NCBI GenBank assembly: GCA_002245135.1
Contig: NGBS01001182.1
Location: forward strand, 1 to 64,000
Direction of reading: 5' to 3'
Length of the DNA stretch: 64,000 bases
DNA from: Proteromonas lacertae
Taxonomy: Eukaryota; Sar; Bigyra; Opalinata; Proteromonadidae
This document shows positions 1 through 13,900 of the stretch, in pieces. Both the position numbers and the translations under genes were made by a program. The first letter of the stretch is position 1, and the number at the start of each line of letters is the position of its first letter. The notes below the pieces were generated by a model. The model was not told the origin of the DNA, searched no databases, and was given only the letters and a program-made list of their open reading frames with translations.

Positions 1-259
1 GATTATGGATATTGATGAACTTAATTTAGAAGTTAATGGGATAGATGATATGGGGTTGATTGATTTTTCTAGATATTGTCGTATGCTTCCTTATCTTATT
101 AGATTAAATCTTGATTGTATATATATATATATTATATTGTGTATAGTTAATCAATTGTCAATGAAGGGACAAAGCATTTTAAAAAGTGTTCAGACAGAAG
201 GAAGGTTGAGTGACTTGTATGGTTATCTAGAAAGATATTATAGAACTTATGAGTATTAG
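1..259 (+). CDS. 3' end of an unidentified protein gene (partial)
   Basis: This is the tail of a gene that begins before the window. The reading frame is open from the left edge and ends at TAG 257-259. A 30-nt intron at 117-146 (GTATAT...GTATAG) fits in phase 1 and joins a segment rich in Leu and Asp to one ending RYYRTYEY. No domain is recognisable in the roughly 75 visible residues. The ATG at position 5 is not necessarily the start. Confidence is moderate that this is coding and low for anything else. Confidence 0.5.
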   Translation, partial: IMDIDELNLEVNGIDDMGLIDFSRYCRMLPYLIRLNLDCIYIYIILCIVNQLSMKGQSILKSVQTEGRLSDLYGYLERYYRTYEY

Positions 260-429
260 TTTACATGGTTAATTTTTTCTTGTTTTTATATTTTTGTTTA
301 TTATTTTATAAATTCAGCATAAGATATAATTTTTAATCATGTTCACTTAATTATTATAAATTAGATAAAGATAAAAATGATAATAAGTGAATTAAGTTTT
401 TATATTGGATAAAAAAGTAAATTTCAGAT

Positions 430-514
430 CCGAACTTAGCTCAGTTGGAAGAGCAACAGACTGTAGAAAGAAAATTGTAATCTGTGGGTCGCTGGTTCGA
501 TCCCGCAGTTCGGA
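430..514 (+). tRNA. tRNA-Tyr (GUA) with a 13-nt intron
   Basis: The seven-base acceptor stem (430-436 with 507-513), D arm and five-base anticodon stem (456-460 with 481-485) all pair. The anticodon GTA is at 463-465, and a 13-nt intron (467-479) follows position 37, as is typical for eukaryotic tRNA-Tyr. The first pair is C1-G72, the eukaryotic Tyr identity pair, and the discriminator is A514. The T arm is odd: stem GCTGG faces CCGC around the loop TTCGATC. One base (expected CCAGC) is missing on the 3' side, leaving a bulged T. This could be a sequencing deletion or a decaying copy. Confidence 0.85.
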
Positions 515-879
515 TTTCTTTTTCTTTTTTCTTACATTTTCTTTTTCTTATATTAAATTGTTTTCTTAGAAATTTGATGAAATAACATTTAAAATGCAGA
601 AATGTAGGTTGCATAAAAAAAGTAAGAATGTTTTGCAAAAAAGATTTGAACGAACTTTTAGCTTGACTTTTTCTTATCATAAACTTTTTTAAAGATTCTG
701 CTTGTATGAAAAATAATTAAATGGATTCATGGAGATATTTTGATGTTAATATGTATAGATTTTGTAAAATTATCTTTGTAATAGATATCCTGATCCACCT
801 CTTCAGTTTGCTGTATACATACACGTTATTAGTAATAGATACAAAATAATGATACAGGTAATTGGGATTATTACCATAC
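515..879. other. non-coding stretch between tRNA-Tyr and the coiled-coil gene
   Basis: AT-rich sequence with T-runs just after the tRNA (515-535), which could serve as the Pol III stop. An antisense reading frame that covers the tRNA is a shadow. No convincing gene is seen. Confidence 0.4.
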
Positions 880-3745
880 TGAATATTCAGAAGAAGGTTT
901 TCCTATTTTCTGAATGAAGAAGAGAATCATCGACCTGGGATGATCCTCGTAAAGAAACTAAAGTATTTTTACAAATTATTCTTAGTACTTTTGCGCTCCA
1001 GCTGATTCTTACCCAGAATTTAAATACTCAGAGAATTCCAAAGATTTCAAAGATTTGAAATACAAATACGACAAGCTATTAGAAAGTTATGATAAAGATG
1101 AATGATTTAGAAGAAAAATTAAAAAATGAAATCAAACAAAAAGATACAATTATCAATACTCAGAAACAACAAATCGCAAATCTCTCCAACAAAGAGAAGG
1201 AAAGATTACTTACTGAAAAATACAGAACAACCAAAAAGAGTTGAACAAGTAAAATATCAAATCTCAGGTTTGGGTTTAGCTCAAGATAGTTTATTGAAAG
1301 AAAAACAGGAATTGGAGGAAAGGAATAAATTATTAGAAACTCAATTAAACGAAGAAGTAGAGAAAGCAAAAGGAGTGATGCAAATTGAAATTGATCGGTT
1401 AAAAGAAGAATTAAATACAACTAAAAATACCGATTCAACTTTACAATATAAAAATGAAATCAGTCAATTAAAATCAGAGATTAAAACATTAAAAAGTAAC
1501 ATGGAAGCTGATAAACAATATTATGAGAAAGAAGGACAAGAAAAGATTAGATTAATACAAGAAAATGATCAATTAAGTATATATATATTATTATTATTAT
1601 TATTATATTATTTATAGCTCAAAAATTATATGCTGAAATCATGAAATTGAAGAGAAATATGTGAATGAAATACTCAATTGAAAGAGAAAGTTGCTGATTA
1701 GAATCAAAAGTAGAAAATGCTGTAGCAAATGATGATTATTTAGAGGAATTAGAACATGAATTAGGTAATAATAAGTTAGAATGCAGAGATAGAGATGTTA
1801 AGATTGAAAACTTGACAAAAGAATTGCTTGAGCAGAAACGAGCCTATGAAGAATTATGTATATATATATTTATTATTTAAAATTTATTATTAAATTTATA
1901 GATTCTAATTATACTGCAACAATTCAAGAAAAAGATAAAATGAATATCATCATTACTAAACAACAACGTCAAATCGATGGTTATGCAAGTCGATCAAGAG
2001 AAAACAAATTGACCGAAGAATTAGTATCAATGAAGGATATGGTAATACAATTAAAGAATGATAATAAAGCCAAACAATCTGAATTAAAAGTTCTTCAAAG
2101 ACAAATTGATAATGACAGTAAAGATAATAGTGATATAAATAAAAAGAGTAAAGCATTATCTCAAGAAAATACGAAATTGTTGGAAGAAATATCAAAGATG
2201 AAACACAATTACAAACTCAAAGTGTTGAATTATCTGCAAAGAAAGCTTAGAAAATGAAAGAGATAGTTTGAATAAGATAATTGCAGGAAAAGATCAAAAA
2301 CTGAGTAAATTATCTAAAGATATTGAAAAACTAACTCAGGAAATAAGAACAATTGCAACAGGAGCAAAGAAATTACAAAAAGAGAATGAAATGAAAGATG
2401 TGGAGATTAACAGATTAAAGAAATTATCAGACAGAGGTGGTGTTGTTGTTGGTGGTGGTGCTAGTATTGATGGTGGTAAAAAGGTGGAAAAGATAGTGGA
2501 AATAATAATGTAAATGGAACAACGAAGAATTATAAAGAATTATCAACTGTATATTATTATTATTATTATTATATTTAGCAATTAATGGATGTAAAGAGTG
2601 ACAATATCAAATTAGCAAGTGAAATGATTAAAATCAAACAGGATAGAGATAATTATAAGAAGAAAGCTGATACTTATGATAAGAACCTCTCCGCTTTAAC
2701 AAAGTCATTAGATGTAAGAGATCAATCTGCAGGTAAAACAAAAGAATTATTATCTGAACAAAGGAATAAACTGCAAACATTACAAAAGTCATTTGAAGCT
2801 CAAGTATTGAAGTTGAAAAAGGATTTAGGTCAAGCTGAAGAAACTTTAGCAAAAAAGATGCTGAAACGGCTAAATTACAACAAAATGTAATTACATTGAA
2901 ATCTGAAATGGAAGCAATGAAGAAGAATAATACAAATAATGTAAATGTCATGAAAGAAAACTACAAAAGACAAATGCAAAATAAAGATGAACAAATACAG
3001 AAGTTGGTTGATAAACAAAGTATGTTTATAGAAGCAAGTAAGAATCCTGAAAAGATGAAAAATATTACTCAACAAATAGCAGCTCAAACTAAAGCTATGG
3101 AAGCTATTCAAACTAGTTTGTTCAAAAAGAAAAACAATTGGATAAGAATAGAAGTGAGATTGAAGTGTTGAAGTTAAAGAATGAACAATTGAATGTACAA
3201 ATCTTGTCCTTAACAGCTGATATTTCAATAGCAAAACAGAGTGAGAAGTTGAAGAGAAACAATGAAAGTTTAAAGAGTGAATTAGAATCAGTAACTACTC
3301 AATTAATGACACAAATCCAAACATTAAAAACTGAAATTCATATATTAAAAAATGATCTAAAAGATAAAGAAGATGCTATGAAAGTATTAAGAGACGAGAA
3401 TTCCAATATTTTATCCGTTTTTAAAGAAACTCAAGAAAGAAATTCTAAAGATATGAACGAATTTACATCAAAAATATTAGACAATTATTTGAAACTCAAA
3501 TCTCTATTAGAAGATGATTCATTTATTTCACCATTAGCTTCAGGTACATCAGCTGCTGGAGGAGGTGGTTCTTCTGGTGATCAGAGTTCTTCTCAACAGA
3601 ATGTAATTAATGGAGTAGCAAGAGAAGATTATGATAAGATTAAACATGAATTAGAGTTGTTGAAGATAGATGATTTATCAAAAGCTGATGAAATAAAGAC
3701 ATTAAGAAGTAGACTTGAATTACAAGGTATATATATATATATATA

Positions 3746-3778
<33 letters not shown>

Positions 3779-4575
3779 AATAGAAACTGAATTTCAAACT
3801 GAGAAAGCTCAAAGAGACAAAATCTTCGAACAGAGAATCAAATCGTATGAATCACAAATTGAATCATTTTCAAAGCAATTAACAGTCAGTGATGTAGAAG
3901 ACAGATTAAGACAACAATTAGCTGAATTGGACTTAAAGAATCAACAATTGAATGAAGAATTATTAACTAAGAAAGAGAATTATCCAATATTCAAAGTACT
4001 TTGAAAGATATGACAAAAGAAAAACAAGAATTGATACAAGAGCATAAGAAAGAAATGAATATTTTATCAAAGAAACATTTGGAGGAAGTAAATGGATTGA
4101 ATGAAGAATTGAAAGCACTTACAAATGTAGCTGGAAGAGTATATATATATATATATTATTTTCTATTTTAGAATGATGTAATAATGTATGAACAAAATAT
4201 TAAAAGATTAGAAGGTGAGATTGATAAATTACATCAAATGAAACTCATACAGCCAAAGTACATGCTAGAGCTATAGAACAATTGAGTATAATAATGATAT
4301 TTAGTTATTTATTATTTAAATAGATACTGAATATCAATTAGAAAAACAAAAAACAGAAAAAATCTACAAGACAGAAATTGATAGTTTAAAGAGTAAAGTT
4401 GCCTTATTATCATCTGATAAAACAATGACAGATAAAGAGGAAGAATTTATGGCTAAAATGGAGGAACAGAAGAATCAAATGAATATTGCATTGAAGGCTG
4501 TAGCTGATAAATCTGAACAATGGAAAAAATTACAGGAAGAATTTGATGAGTATAAAAAGAGTAAAACTGAAGAAA

Positions 4576-4617
<42 letters not shown>

Positions 4618-5286
4618 TAGTTTCAAAAATTCGTATTGAAAATGATGAAAATATCAGAAAATTAAATGAAAAAATAAACAAATTAAAAGAAGAGAATCAA
4701 GAATTAACCAATCAAATCAAAGGAGATACAGTTCCAACAACTGTACAACAACAGTTGGATGAAGTTCAGAAGAAAATAGATGAAAAGGATTATGAAATAT
4801 CTCGATTGAATAAATTAATAGAAGAAAATAGCTCAAAACATAAAGAAGAATGTATATTTACTAATATTGTTAATAATAGTGAGATTAAAAGAAGAAGAGA
4901 TTGAAAAAGAATTAACAGAAATAGAAAAGTGTAAAGATGTGATTAAAGAAAAAGATAATGACTTAAAAAATATAAATGATGAACTGAAATCTCATAAAGA
5001 GAAATATATTTCATTATTCAAAGAAAAGAATGAGTTAGTAGTTGATTATGAGAAGAAAATCAGTGATTTAATGGCCAAGAATTCAAGAATAGTTCAGCCA
5101 CCACCAGGAGGTCATCCAATTGGTCCTCCACCCACTAATAGACCTAGAGGACCACCACCAAGAGGTCCACCACCAGGAATGCCACCTCCACCAAGAGGAC
5201 CTCCTCCAGGTGCTCCTCCAAGAGGTTTTGCTATGCCTCCTTCGCCACCAATTGGTCCACCTCCAGGAGCTCCTCCTCCAATGTAA
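880..5286 (+). CDS. long coiled-coil protein with proline-rich C-terminus (frame-broken)
   Basis: Apart from its ends, this locus encodes almost continuous heptad-type coiled coil rich in Lys, Glu, Gln and Asn, interrupted by about eight short introns (for example 1577-1617, 1858-1901, 2549-2578, 3727-3783, 4139-4171) built largely of TA or TTA microsatellite. The C-terminus (about 5095-5283) is a proline/glycine-rich segment with repeats such as RGPPPRGPPPG and GPPPGAPPPM, resembling a formin FH1-type profilin or SH3 ligand region; no FH2 domain follows. The 5' end is unresolved. ATG 1098 opens the first clear coiled coil, but in-frame acidic sequence containing DDPRKE lies just upstream. 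At least four one-base frame breaks occur (near 1235, 1660, 2250 and 2870), so the gene is split in the raw sequence. A cytoskeletal or vesicle-tethering scaffold is an inference only. Confidence 0.6.
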
Positions 5287-5724
5287 TTCAAGAGAATGAT
5301 TTATTTTTTTATGATTATTAATATATTACTTTAATTAACTGTAGTTTTTATTATATACGTTGTTTGTTTTGATGAATATTAATGGAAATGACTAAAACAG
5401 AAGATTGTCCAAAATCGGTCACCCAAAACAACCCCACAAAATTTTAATCGTTTTTTTAAATTCTTTTATTTTTGGTGTTGCAATGAAATTATAATCACAA
5501 AAATGGCAGTATAACCTCTTCTCATTAGTATTATCTAGCTTGAAACTACATCATGTTTTTGCATTAAGCATCTTGTACCAGAAGTTGATAAAGTTTCCCA
5601 AGAGTACTGTGCATCATTTTTTTGTATTTATTACTCATTTTATATCAATAGTAAGTTATCAAGATGTCTATGATATATACAATGTGTATATTTTCGTACA
5701 GAAGTATTACTAACTACTTTTATA
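5287..5724. other. intergenic region
   Basis: A 438-bp AT-rich spacer between the coiled-coil gene and the next same-strand gene. No open frame, RNA gene or repeat was seen. It presumably holds the terminator of one gene and the promoter of the next. Confidence 0.4.
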
Positions 5725-6815
5725 ATGCTTAGTAATAAGACAATGCTTGCTCCTGTTGATTTAATTCTTCAAAGAATGAATTATATGCCAGATTCTTTTT
5801 CATGTAGTGTGTTTCGAATATATGGTATATATATTTAATAATTTTATTTATTTAAATTAGCTAAAGAAGGGTTGTCATGGAATGATTATTTGAAACTGAG
5901 TTTGCTGTTTGCATTTTGTCCAATTGAAAGATTAATACCTCGTATATATATAATTATAATTTAATATATATAGTAATATTACCAATGTATGGTTATTCGT
6001 TTAATACAATTTTCTTCAAAGATTTAGAAGAGATTTTCAAAGAATTTAATGAAAAATTTTATGATGAAGTTACACTTAAGAATTTATACTTATCTAAAGT
6101 TCCCAATATCCTAGTCCCAGTCAACTCAGATTCCATTGGAGAATTCGTCACAAAAGCACCACAACTGTTTTATCCCATTATCAAATTCAAACAACAAATT
6201 CAGCAAAATCTAATCCCTCGATCAACATTTAATAATGTTTTAATGCGACTGAGCAGAATTGATATATTACGAAAATATAGAGAAACAACTGGTAAAGATT
6301 ACACCACAAAATATATAAAATTTAAAAGTTTTTTTACATGTAGTAAAAACCCATATCATTATGATTATGAAACTGATTGTAACAATGAAACAGGTGGTTT
6401 CGCATATTCCCGCCAACTTTCAAACATATTAAACGATCTAAAGATGATTTATCAACCTAAAGTATTGACAAATCGACAATTAAAGCTAGTACAACAACAA
6501 GGAGAATCATTTACATTTACTCGACCATATTATAACAATAACAATGGTGAAAGAAAGAAATCTCAATTAGGACAAAGATCATCAGAGACATCTACTGAAG
6601 GTAGTTATTCTAGTCCTGTTGTACCATTTAAATTTCCACAAATCACTTATACAACTTCTGAAAATTATAATAATGTTAGTGATGATCAATTGTTCCATAT
6701 TGGTTGTGCATCTTATGCTATTCCGATATTGTATTCTGCTTCTGATGATAAAAGTAATTTTGATACTTCTTCAGCTGCTGTTACTGGTAATAGTATGTTT
6801 ATTCAAAAGAGGTAA
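5725..6815 (+). CDS. unidentified protein, about 340 aa
   Basis: Three exons join without frame breaks: 5725-5824, 5861-5941 and 5974-6815, with introns of 36 and 32 nt (GTATAT...TAG). ATG 5725 is the first Met and gives MLSNKTMLAPVDLILQ. The protein is soluble, with a basic helical N-terminal half and a low-complexity Ser/Asn/Gly-rich stretch around residues 220-260. I recognise no family; structure-based searching might place it. It sits in the same orientation as CK2 beta about 200 bp downstream. Confidence 0.7.
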
Positions 6816-7021
6816 AAAGATGAATAATGATTGTAATTGTCGTGTAAATTTTAGATAGCTATTAATTATTATATATTATATATATAAATCAAATTAAATT
6901 ATTAAATTCTTTATTGTTCTTGTTATTGTTGTTTTTTTATAGAATTATGAAACGATAACATTTTTAGAAATTCTTTTGGCTTGTCAAACACAATTTTGTA
7001 GTTTCTCTCATTTTCACAGCA

Positions 7022-7830
7022 ATGAGTGAATCGCTGAGCGAAACAGATGGTGAACTTCAATCATGGATAGATTGGTTCTGCGATTTACCAGAAAATGTAT
7101 TTTTTTGTCGTGTTGATAGAAGTTATATCGGTATTAATGCTTCTTTTATTTTATAGAAGATACATTCAATTTATATGGATTGAGAGAAGAAATCCAAGAA
7201 TTTAGAAAAGCTTATGAAACAATATTAGATTTAGAGAGTGATAACGGTATTATTAATCATTTTTGACTAATATTTTATTCTATAGAAATAGATTCTGTTG
7301 ATAGTGAAAGTAATGGATTATTCAGACCTGCAGTTGATCTTTATGGTTTGATCCATGCTCGTTTTATAGTAACGGAAAGAGGTTTACAGCTAATGGCACA
7401 GAAATATGTAAATCGTGAATTTGGTGTATGTCCTAGAGTACATTGTCAAAATCAAGCAGTATTACCAGTAGGATTTGATAACAGAATTGGTATTGCAGGA
7501 GTTAAAGTCTTTTGTCCAAAATGTAAAGATATTTATGTACCAAATAAACAAATTTTGAATGGTAGAATTGATGGTGCATTTTTTGGAACAACATTCCCTC
7601 ATTTATTTTTATTAACTTATTCAGAATATATTCCAAGAGAGAAGATAACTACCTATGAACAGAAAGTATTTGGATTTAAAATACATCCTTCATCCGATGT
7701 TTATAGATATAATAGATTTGAATCTTTGCAAAAGAAAATAAATAGTGGTAGTACAAATGCTAAAGAAGATGAGCAACAACAACAAAAATCTAAAATTGTC
7801 AATAATAATAATAATAATCCCAATAAATAA
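7022..7830 (+). CDS. CSNK2B: casein kinase II regulatory subunit beta
   Basis: CK2 beta forms the dimeric core of the CK2 holoenzyme and modulates substrate choice of the Ser/Thr kinase. Exons 7022-7130, 7157-7246 and 7286-7830 (introns of 26 and 39 nt) join in frame to give 247 residues, slightly longer than the usual ~215. Diagnostic features are the N-terminal WIDWFC and [10 protein letters not shown] block, the [11 protein letters not shown] motif, and the four-cysteine zinc site (CPRVHC ... CPKC) that mediates dimerisation, followed by [11 protein letters not shown] and FGFKIHP. The acidic N-terminal patch is short. The C-terminal tail is Gln/Asn-rich (QQQQ, then a run of Asn), probably unstructured. 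Confidence 0.95.
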
Positions 7831-7971
7831 TCTTATTTCACTCTTTTTTTATTTATTTGTGTTCTGGGGATGCGAAAAATAATTTTCGAAAACCTAAAGA
7901 AATGGAGTATTAAGAATGTATATAAACACTATTAAACTCTGCCTCACTTATCTTTTTAATAAATCTTGATT

Positions 7972-10900
7972 ATGTCAGTATATACTTATTATTTTACATC
8001 TATTTCATAGAGGTTCATTATCCTTGCTGTTATTTTAGCATTTGCATCAATCGCTGTTGCTCAGGATCAAAAGTATTTTTAATTTTTATCATTCAATAGA
8101 ATGAACTTTGGTGGAGTAAAATTGGAAAGATCAGCTGATTTAAAGTCGAATATTGCTTTAGGAAAGATCACTTATGATAATTGGGATAAATGTGCAGAAG
8201 AGAAAGCTCATTTCTTAATAATTTGTAAATTTGTTGATCATATTCCAGAAGAACGAGATTTCCATATTGAGAATTACGCTTGGGTTGAGTGTGAAGGAAA
8301 TAAGATAAATATAACTCAAAAAGGTCGAAAAGATAATCTTTTCTCTTGTGAATTAATCCACAATGAAGGTCGAAAACAATATGATATGAAATACAAATCT
8401 CTTCCTTTGTTATCAAAAGAATATGTAATAGAACGAGATGAAGATTTATCCAAATACCATGTTCGAAACAATTTAGCTTTAAACATGCCAGACTGTGATG
8501 CTGAGAAATCTAACTATGAATTATACTGTGGTTTCTTTACTGATGTAGTAAAATCTGAAGAAGTGAAAAAATCCGAAAATAAACGAGAAATAACTGGTGA
8601 TAAAACTCCTTTATCATTCTCTTCTAGTGGTATAGAAGATCATTATATAACATGTTATATATATCGATCATCTGATGGTAAAATAATCGATACTTACAGT
8701 TCTGGTTCACCTAGTTTAAATATTGAGAATTGGTCAATGAAGATAGGAAAAGACTTAAGTAAATATGAATTGCGAGGAGATAATCGATTAGAATGGAAAA
8801 CATGTAATATGAACAATGAAGTAATGGACTTTAGAATAACTTGTGGATTCTATAAAGATGTTCCAAGTCCATCTGATTTGCGAAATAGTTGGGAAATGGA
8901 TATGGAATTAGAATGTGGTGGTTGGCCTTGGCAAGTGATGTGGACAAAAGATGCTTCTTACAAATACTGGGGATGTATGACCTATGATGGAAAAGATAAA
9001 GCTGTAGCTGATTTAAAATATGTTGAAGTACCTAGTTTGATAATGCCAAATGCTGATTCAATTGTAGAGAAAGATAATAAATGGTATGTAAAAGATAAAT
9101 TACAATTTAAATGGACTAAATGTGAAACAGAACATGATGAATATGGTTATGTATGTGAATTCTTCAAGAATATTCCAACATATGAAGAATTAATAGAAAA
9201 GAAAGATAAGATCGGTAATATAAACTGTGTTGAAAACTCAATTGAAGATACATCTGATAATTTAAGTGAAGGATATTTAGTATGTGGAATATTGAGAAGA
9301 TCAACCAATGATGTAATATCAATGGAATATATAAGTAAGAAAAGTATTGATATTCAAGAAATATCCATGTATAAAGATGATAATAAGATCTATGCAAATG
9401 GTGATATAAGATTGAATTGGGCTAAATGTGAAAATGAAAAGAATGATTATGAATTGATTGTAAACTTTTTTGATCATTCTCCCTCTGTAGATGAAGATTG
9501 GTCAGGTAAAAGTATTGAAATAAGCTGTGGTAAAACCAAAGTTGATCATGAATATACCTCTGATTTAAAGAAGATTCACTTTGTAGTAAAATTGGTAAAG
9601 AAAGATAACAAGATAGTATATGATGTAGAATCAATAAAACTACCATCATTTGATATAAGTAAATTAAATGTATCTTTCACCAATAAATACCAAAATCATC
9701 GTATTATATCTGGTTTTATTCCAATCGATTTCCCTAATTGTGAACGAAATCATAATCAGTACAGTATAATCTGTGATTTCTCTACAACCATACCAACTTA
9801 TGAATCATTAATGAATGGATTTAAGAATAAGATTGTATGTGATGCTTGGGAATTAGAAGGATTAACATCCGTTGGAACAGATGATAGTGTATTTGGTTGT
9901 ATGATGATTGAAAATGAGAGTAAAAAGATGGTTGAATTAAAATCAATCGATTTCGATCCTCATCAAAGGTATGATTTATTAATTTTTATAATTTAATAGA
10001 ATGAACTTTGGTGGAGTAAAATTGGAAAGATCAGCTGATTTAAAGTCGAATATTGCTTTAGGAAAGATTACTTATGATAATTGGGATAAATGTGCAGAAG
10101 AGAAAGCTCATTTCTTAATAATCTGTAAATTTGTTGATCATATTCCAGAAGAACGAGATTTCCATATTGAGAATTACGCTTGGGTTGAGTGTGAAGGAAA
10201 TAAGATAAATATAACTCAAAAAGGTCGAAAAGATAATCTTTTCTCTTGTGAATTAATCCACAATGAAGGTCGAAAACAATATGATATGAAATACAAATCT
10301 CTTCCTTTGTTATCAAAAGAATATGTAATAGAACGAGATGAAGATTTATCCAAATACCATGTTCGAAACAATTTAGCTTTAAACATGCCAGACTGTGATG
10401 CTGAGAAATCTAACTATGAATTATACTGTGGTTTCTTTACTGATGTAGTAAAATCTGAAGAAGTGAAAAAATCCGAAAATAAACGAGAAATAACTGGTGA
10501 TAAAACTCCTTTATCATTCTCTTCTAGTGGTATAGAAGATCATTATATAACATGTTATATATATCGATCATCTGATGGTAAAATAATCGATACTTACAGT
10601 TCTGGTTCACCTAGTTTAAATATTGAGAATTGGTCAATGAAGATAGGAAAAGACTTAAGTAAATATGAATTGCGAGGAGATAATCGATTAGAATGGAAAA
10701 CATGTAATATGAACAATGAAGTAATGGACTTTAGAATAACTTGTGGATTCTATAAAGATGTTCCAAGTCCATCTGATTTGCGAAATAGTTGGGAAATGGA
10801 TATGGAATTAGAATGTGGTGGTTGGCCTTGGCAAGTGATGTGGACAAAAGATGCTTCTTACAAATACTGGGGATGTATGACCTATGATGGAAAAGATAAA

Positions 10901-13900
10901 GCTGTAGCTGATTTAAAATATGTTGAAGTACCTAGTTTGATAATGCCAAATGCTGATTCAATTGTAGAGAAAGATAATAAATGGTATGTAAAAGATAAAT
11001 TACAATTTAAATGGACTAAATGTGAAGCAGAACATGATGAATATGGTTATGTATGTGAATTCTTCAAGAGTATTCCAACATATGAAGAATTAATAGAAAA
11101 GAAAGATAAGATCGGTAATATAAACTGTGTTGAAAACTCAATTGAAGATACATCTGATAATTTAAGTGAAGGATATTTAGTATGTGGAATATTGAGAAGA
11201 TCAACCAATGATGTAATATCAATGGAATATATAAGTAAGAAAAGTATTGATATTCAAGAAATATCCATGTATAAAGATGATAATAAGATCTATGCAAATG
11301 GTGATATAAGATTGAATTGGGCTAAATGTGAAAATGAAAAGAGTGATTATGAATTGATTGTAAACTTTTTTGATCATTCTCCCTCTGTAGATGAAGACTG
11401 GTCAGGTAAAAGTATTGAAATAAGCTGTGATAAAACCAAAGTTGATCATGAATATACCTCTGATTTAAAGAAGATTCACTTTGTAGTAAAATTGGTAAAG
11501 AAAGATAGTAAGATAGTATATGATGTAGAATCAATAAAACTACCATCATTTGATATAAGTAAATTAAATGTATCTTTCACCAATAAATACCAAAATCATC
11601 GTATTATATCTGGTTTTATTCCAATCGATTTCCCTAATTGTGAACGAAATCATAATCAGTACAGTATAATCTGTGATTTCTCTACAACCATACCAACTTA
11701 TGAATCATTAATGAATGGATTTAAGAATAAGATTGTATGTGATGCTTGGGAATTAGAAGGATTAACATCCGTTGGAACAGATGATAGTGTATTTGGTTGT
11801 ATGATGATTGAAAATGAGAGTAAAAAGATGGTTGAATTAAAATCAATCGATTTCGATCCTCATCAAAGGTATGATTTATTAATTTTTATAATTTAATAGA
11901 ATGGATTTTAGTAGTTTTGCTCTTTCAAGAACATCAGATTTAAAAACAATTAAAGCTGCTGGAAAGATTACTTATGTAAATTGGCCAAACTGTACTGCAG
12001 AAAAATCCCATTTCTTAGTATTATGCAAATTCTTAGATCATGTTCCTAAAGAAACAGATTTTCATATCGAAGGTTATCAGAAAGTAGATTGTGATGGAAA
12101 TGTATTTAATGTGTCAACTACTGTAAAAGCAAATTCTGTATTTGCTTGTGAACTGATGCAAAAAGAGAATAGAAAACAATATGATATGAAATACAAATCT
12201 GTTCCAACATTATTAAAAGAATATAAAGTAAAGAGAGAAGAAGACTTTTCCAAATTCAAAGCTGAAGGTATGTTAGGTTACACTTGGCCAGATTGCGATT
12301 TAGAAGTTCATAATTATGAATTATTCTGTGGAATATTCGACAATATTCCCGAAACAAATGAAATTCGAAAAGAAGAATATAAACAAGCCATTACTTGCAA
12401 TGGAAATAAGATAAATTTTGAATCTAAAGGTGTTGAAGATCATTATTTGACTTGTTTAATATATCGTAAAACAGATGAGATGGTAATTGATAAAATCAGT
12501 TCAGGAACGCCTAGTTTAAATATTGAGAATTGGTCAATGAAGATAGGAAAAGACTTAAGTAAATATGAATTGCGAGGAGATAATCGATTAGAATGGAAAA
12601 CATGTAATATGAACAATGAAGTAATGGACTTTAGAATAACTTGTGGATTCTATAAAGATGTTCCAAGTCCATCTGATTTGCGAAATAGTTGGGAAATGGA
12701 TATGGAATTAGAATGTGGTGGTTGGCCTTGGCAAGTGATGTGGACAAAAGATGCTTCTTACAAATACTGGGGATGTATGACCTATGATGGAAAAGATAAA
12801 GCTGTAGCTGATTTAAAATATGTTGAAGTACCTAGTTTGATAATGCCAAATGCTGATTCAATTGTAGAGAAAGATAATAAATGGTATGTGAAAGATAAAT
12901 TGCAATTGAAATGGACTAAATGTGAAGCAGAACATGATGAATATGGTTATGTATGTGAATTCTTCAAGAGTATTCCAACATATGAAGAATTAATAGAAAA
13001 GAAAGATAAGATCGGTAATATAAACTGTGTTGAAAACTCAATTGAAGATACATCTGATAATTTAAGTGAAGGATATTTAGTATGTGGAATATTGAGAAGA
13101 TCAACCAATGATGTAATATCAATGGAATATATAAGTAAGAAAAGTATTGATATTCAAGAAATATCCATGTATAAAGATGATAATAAGATCTATGCAAATG
13201 GTGATATAAGATTGAATTGGGCTAAATGTGAAAATGAAAAGAATGATTATGAATTGATTGTAAACTTTTTTGATCATTCTCCCTCTGTAGATGAAGATTG
13301 GTCAGGTAAAAGTATTGAAATAAGCTGTGATAAAACCAAAGTTGATCATGAATATACCTCTGATTTAAAGAAGATTCACTTTGTAGTAAAATTGGTGAAG
13401 AAAGATAACAAGATAGTATATGATGTAGAATCAATAAAACTACCATCATTTGATATAAGTAAATTAAATGTATCTTTCACCAATAAATACCAAAATCATC
13501 GTATTATATCTGGTTTTATTCCAATCGATTTCCCTAATTGTGAACGAAATCATAATCAGTACAGTATAATCTGTGATTTCTCTACAACCATACCAACTTA
13601 TGAATCATTAATGAATGGATTTAAGAATAAGATTGTATGTGATGCTTGGGAATTAGAAGGATTAACATCCGTTGGAACAGATGATAGTGTATTTGGTTGT
13701 ATGATGATTGAAAATGAGAGTAAAAAGATGGTTGAATTAAAATCAATCGATTTCGATCCTCATCAAAGGTATGATTTATTAATTTTTATAATTTAATAGA
13801 ATGGATTTTAGTAGTTTTGCTCTTTCAAGAACATCAGATTTAAAAACAATTAAAGCTGCTGGAAAGATTACTTATGTAAATTGGCCAAACTGTACTGCAG

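Noticed and set aside
441-680. 79-aa antisense ORF overlapping the tRNA
   Set aside because: It covers the tRNA gene in antisense and has low-complexity composition; a shadow.
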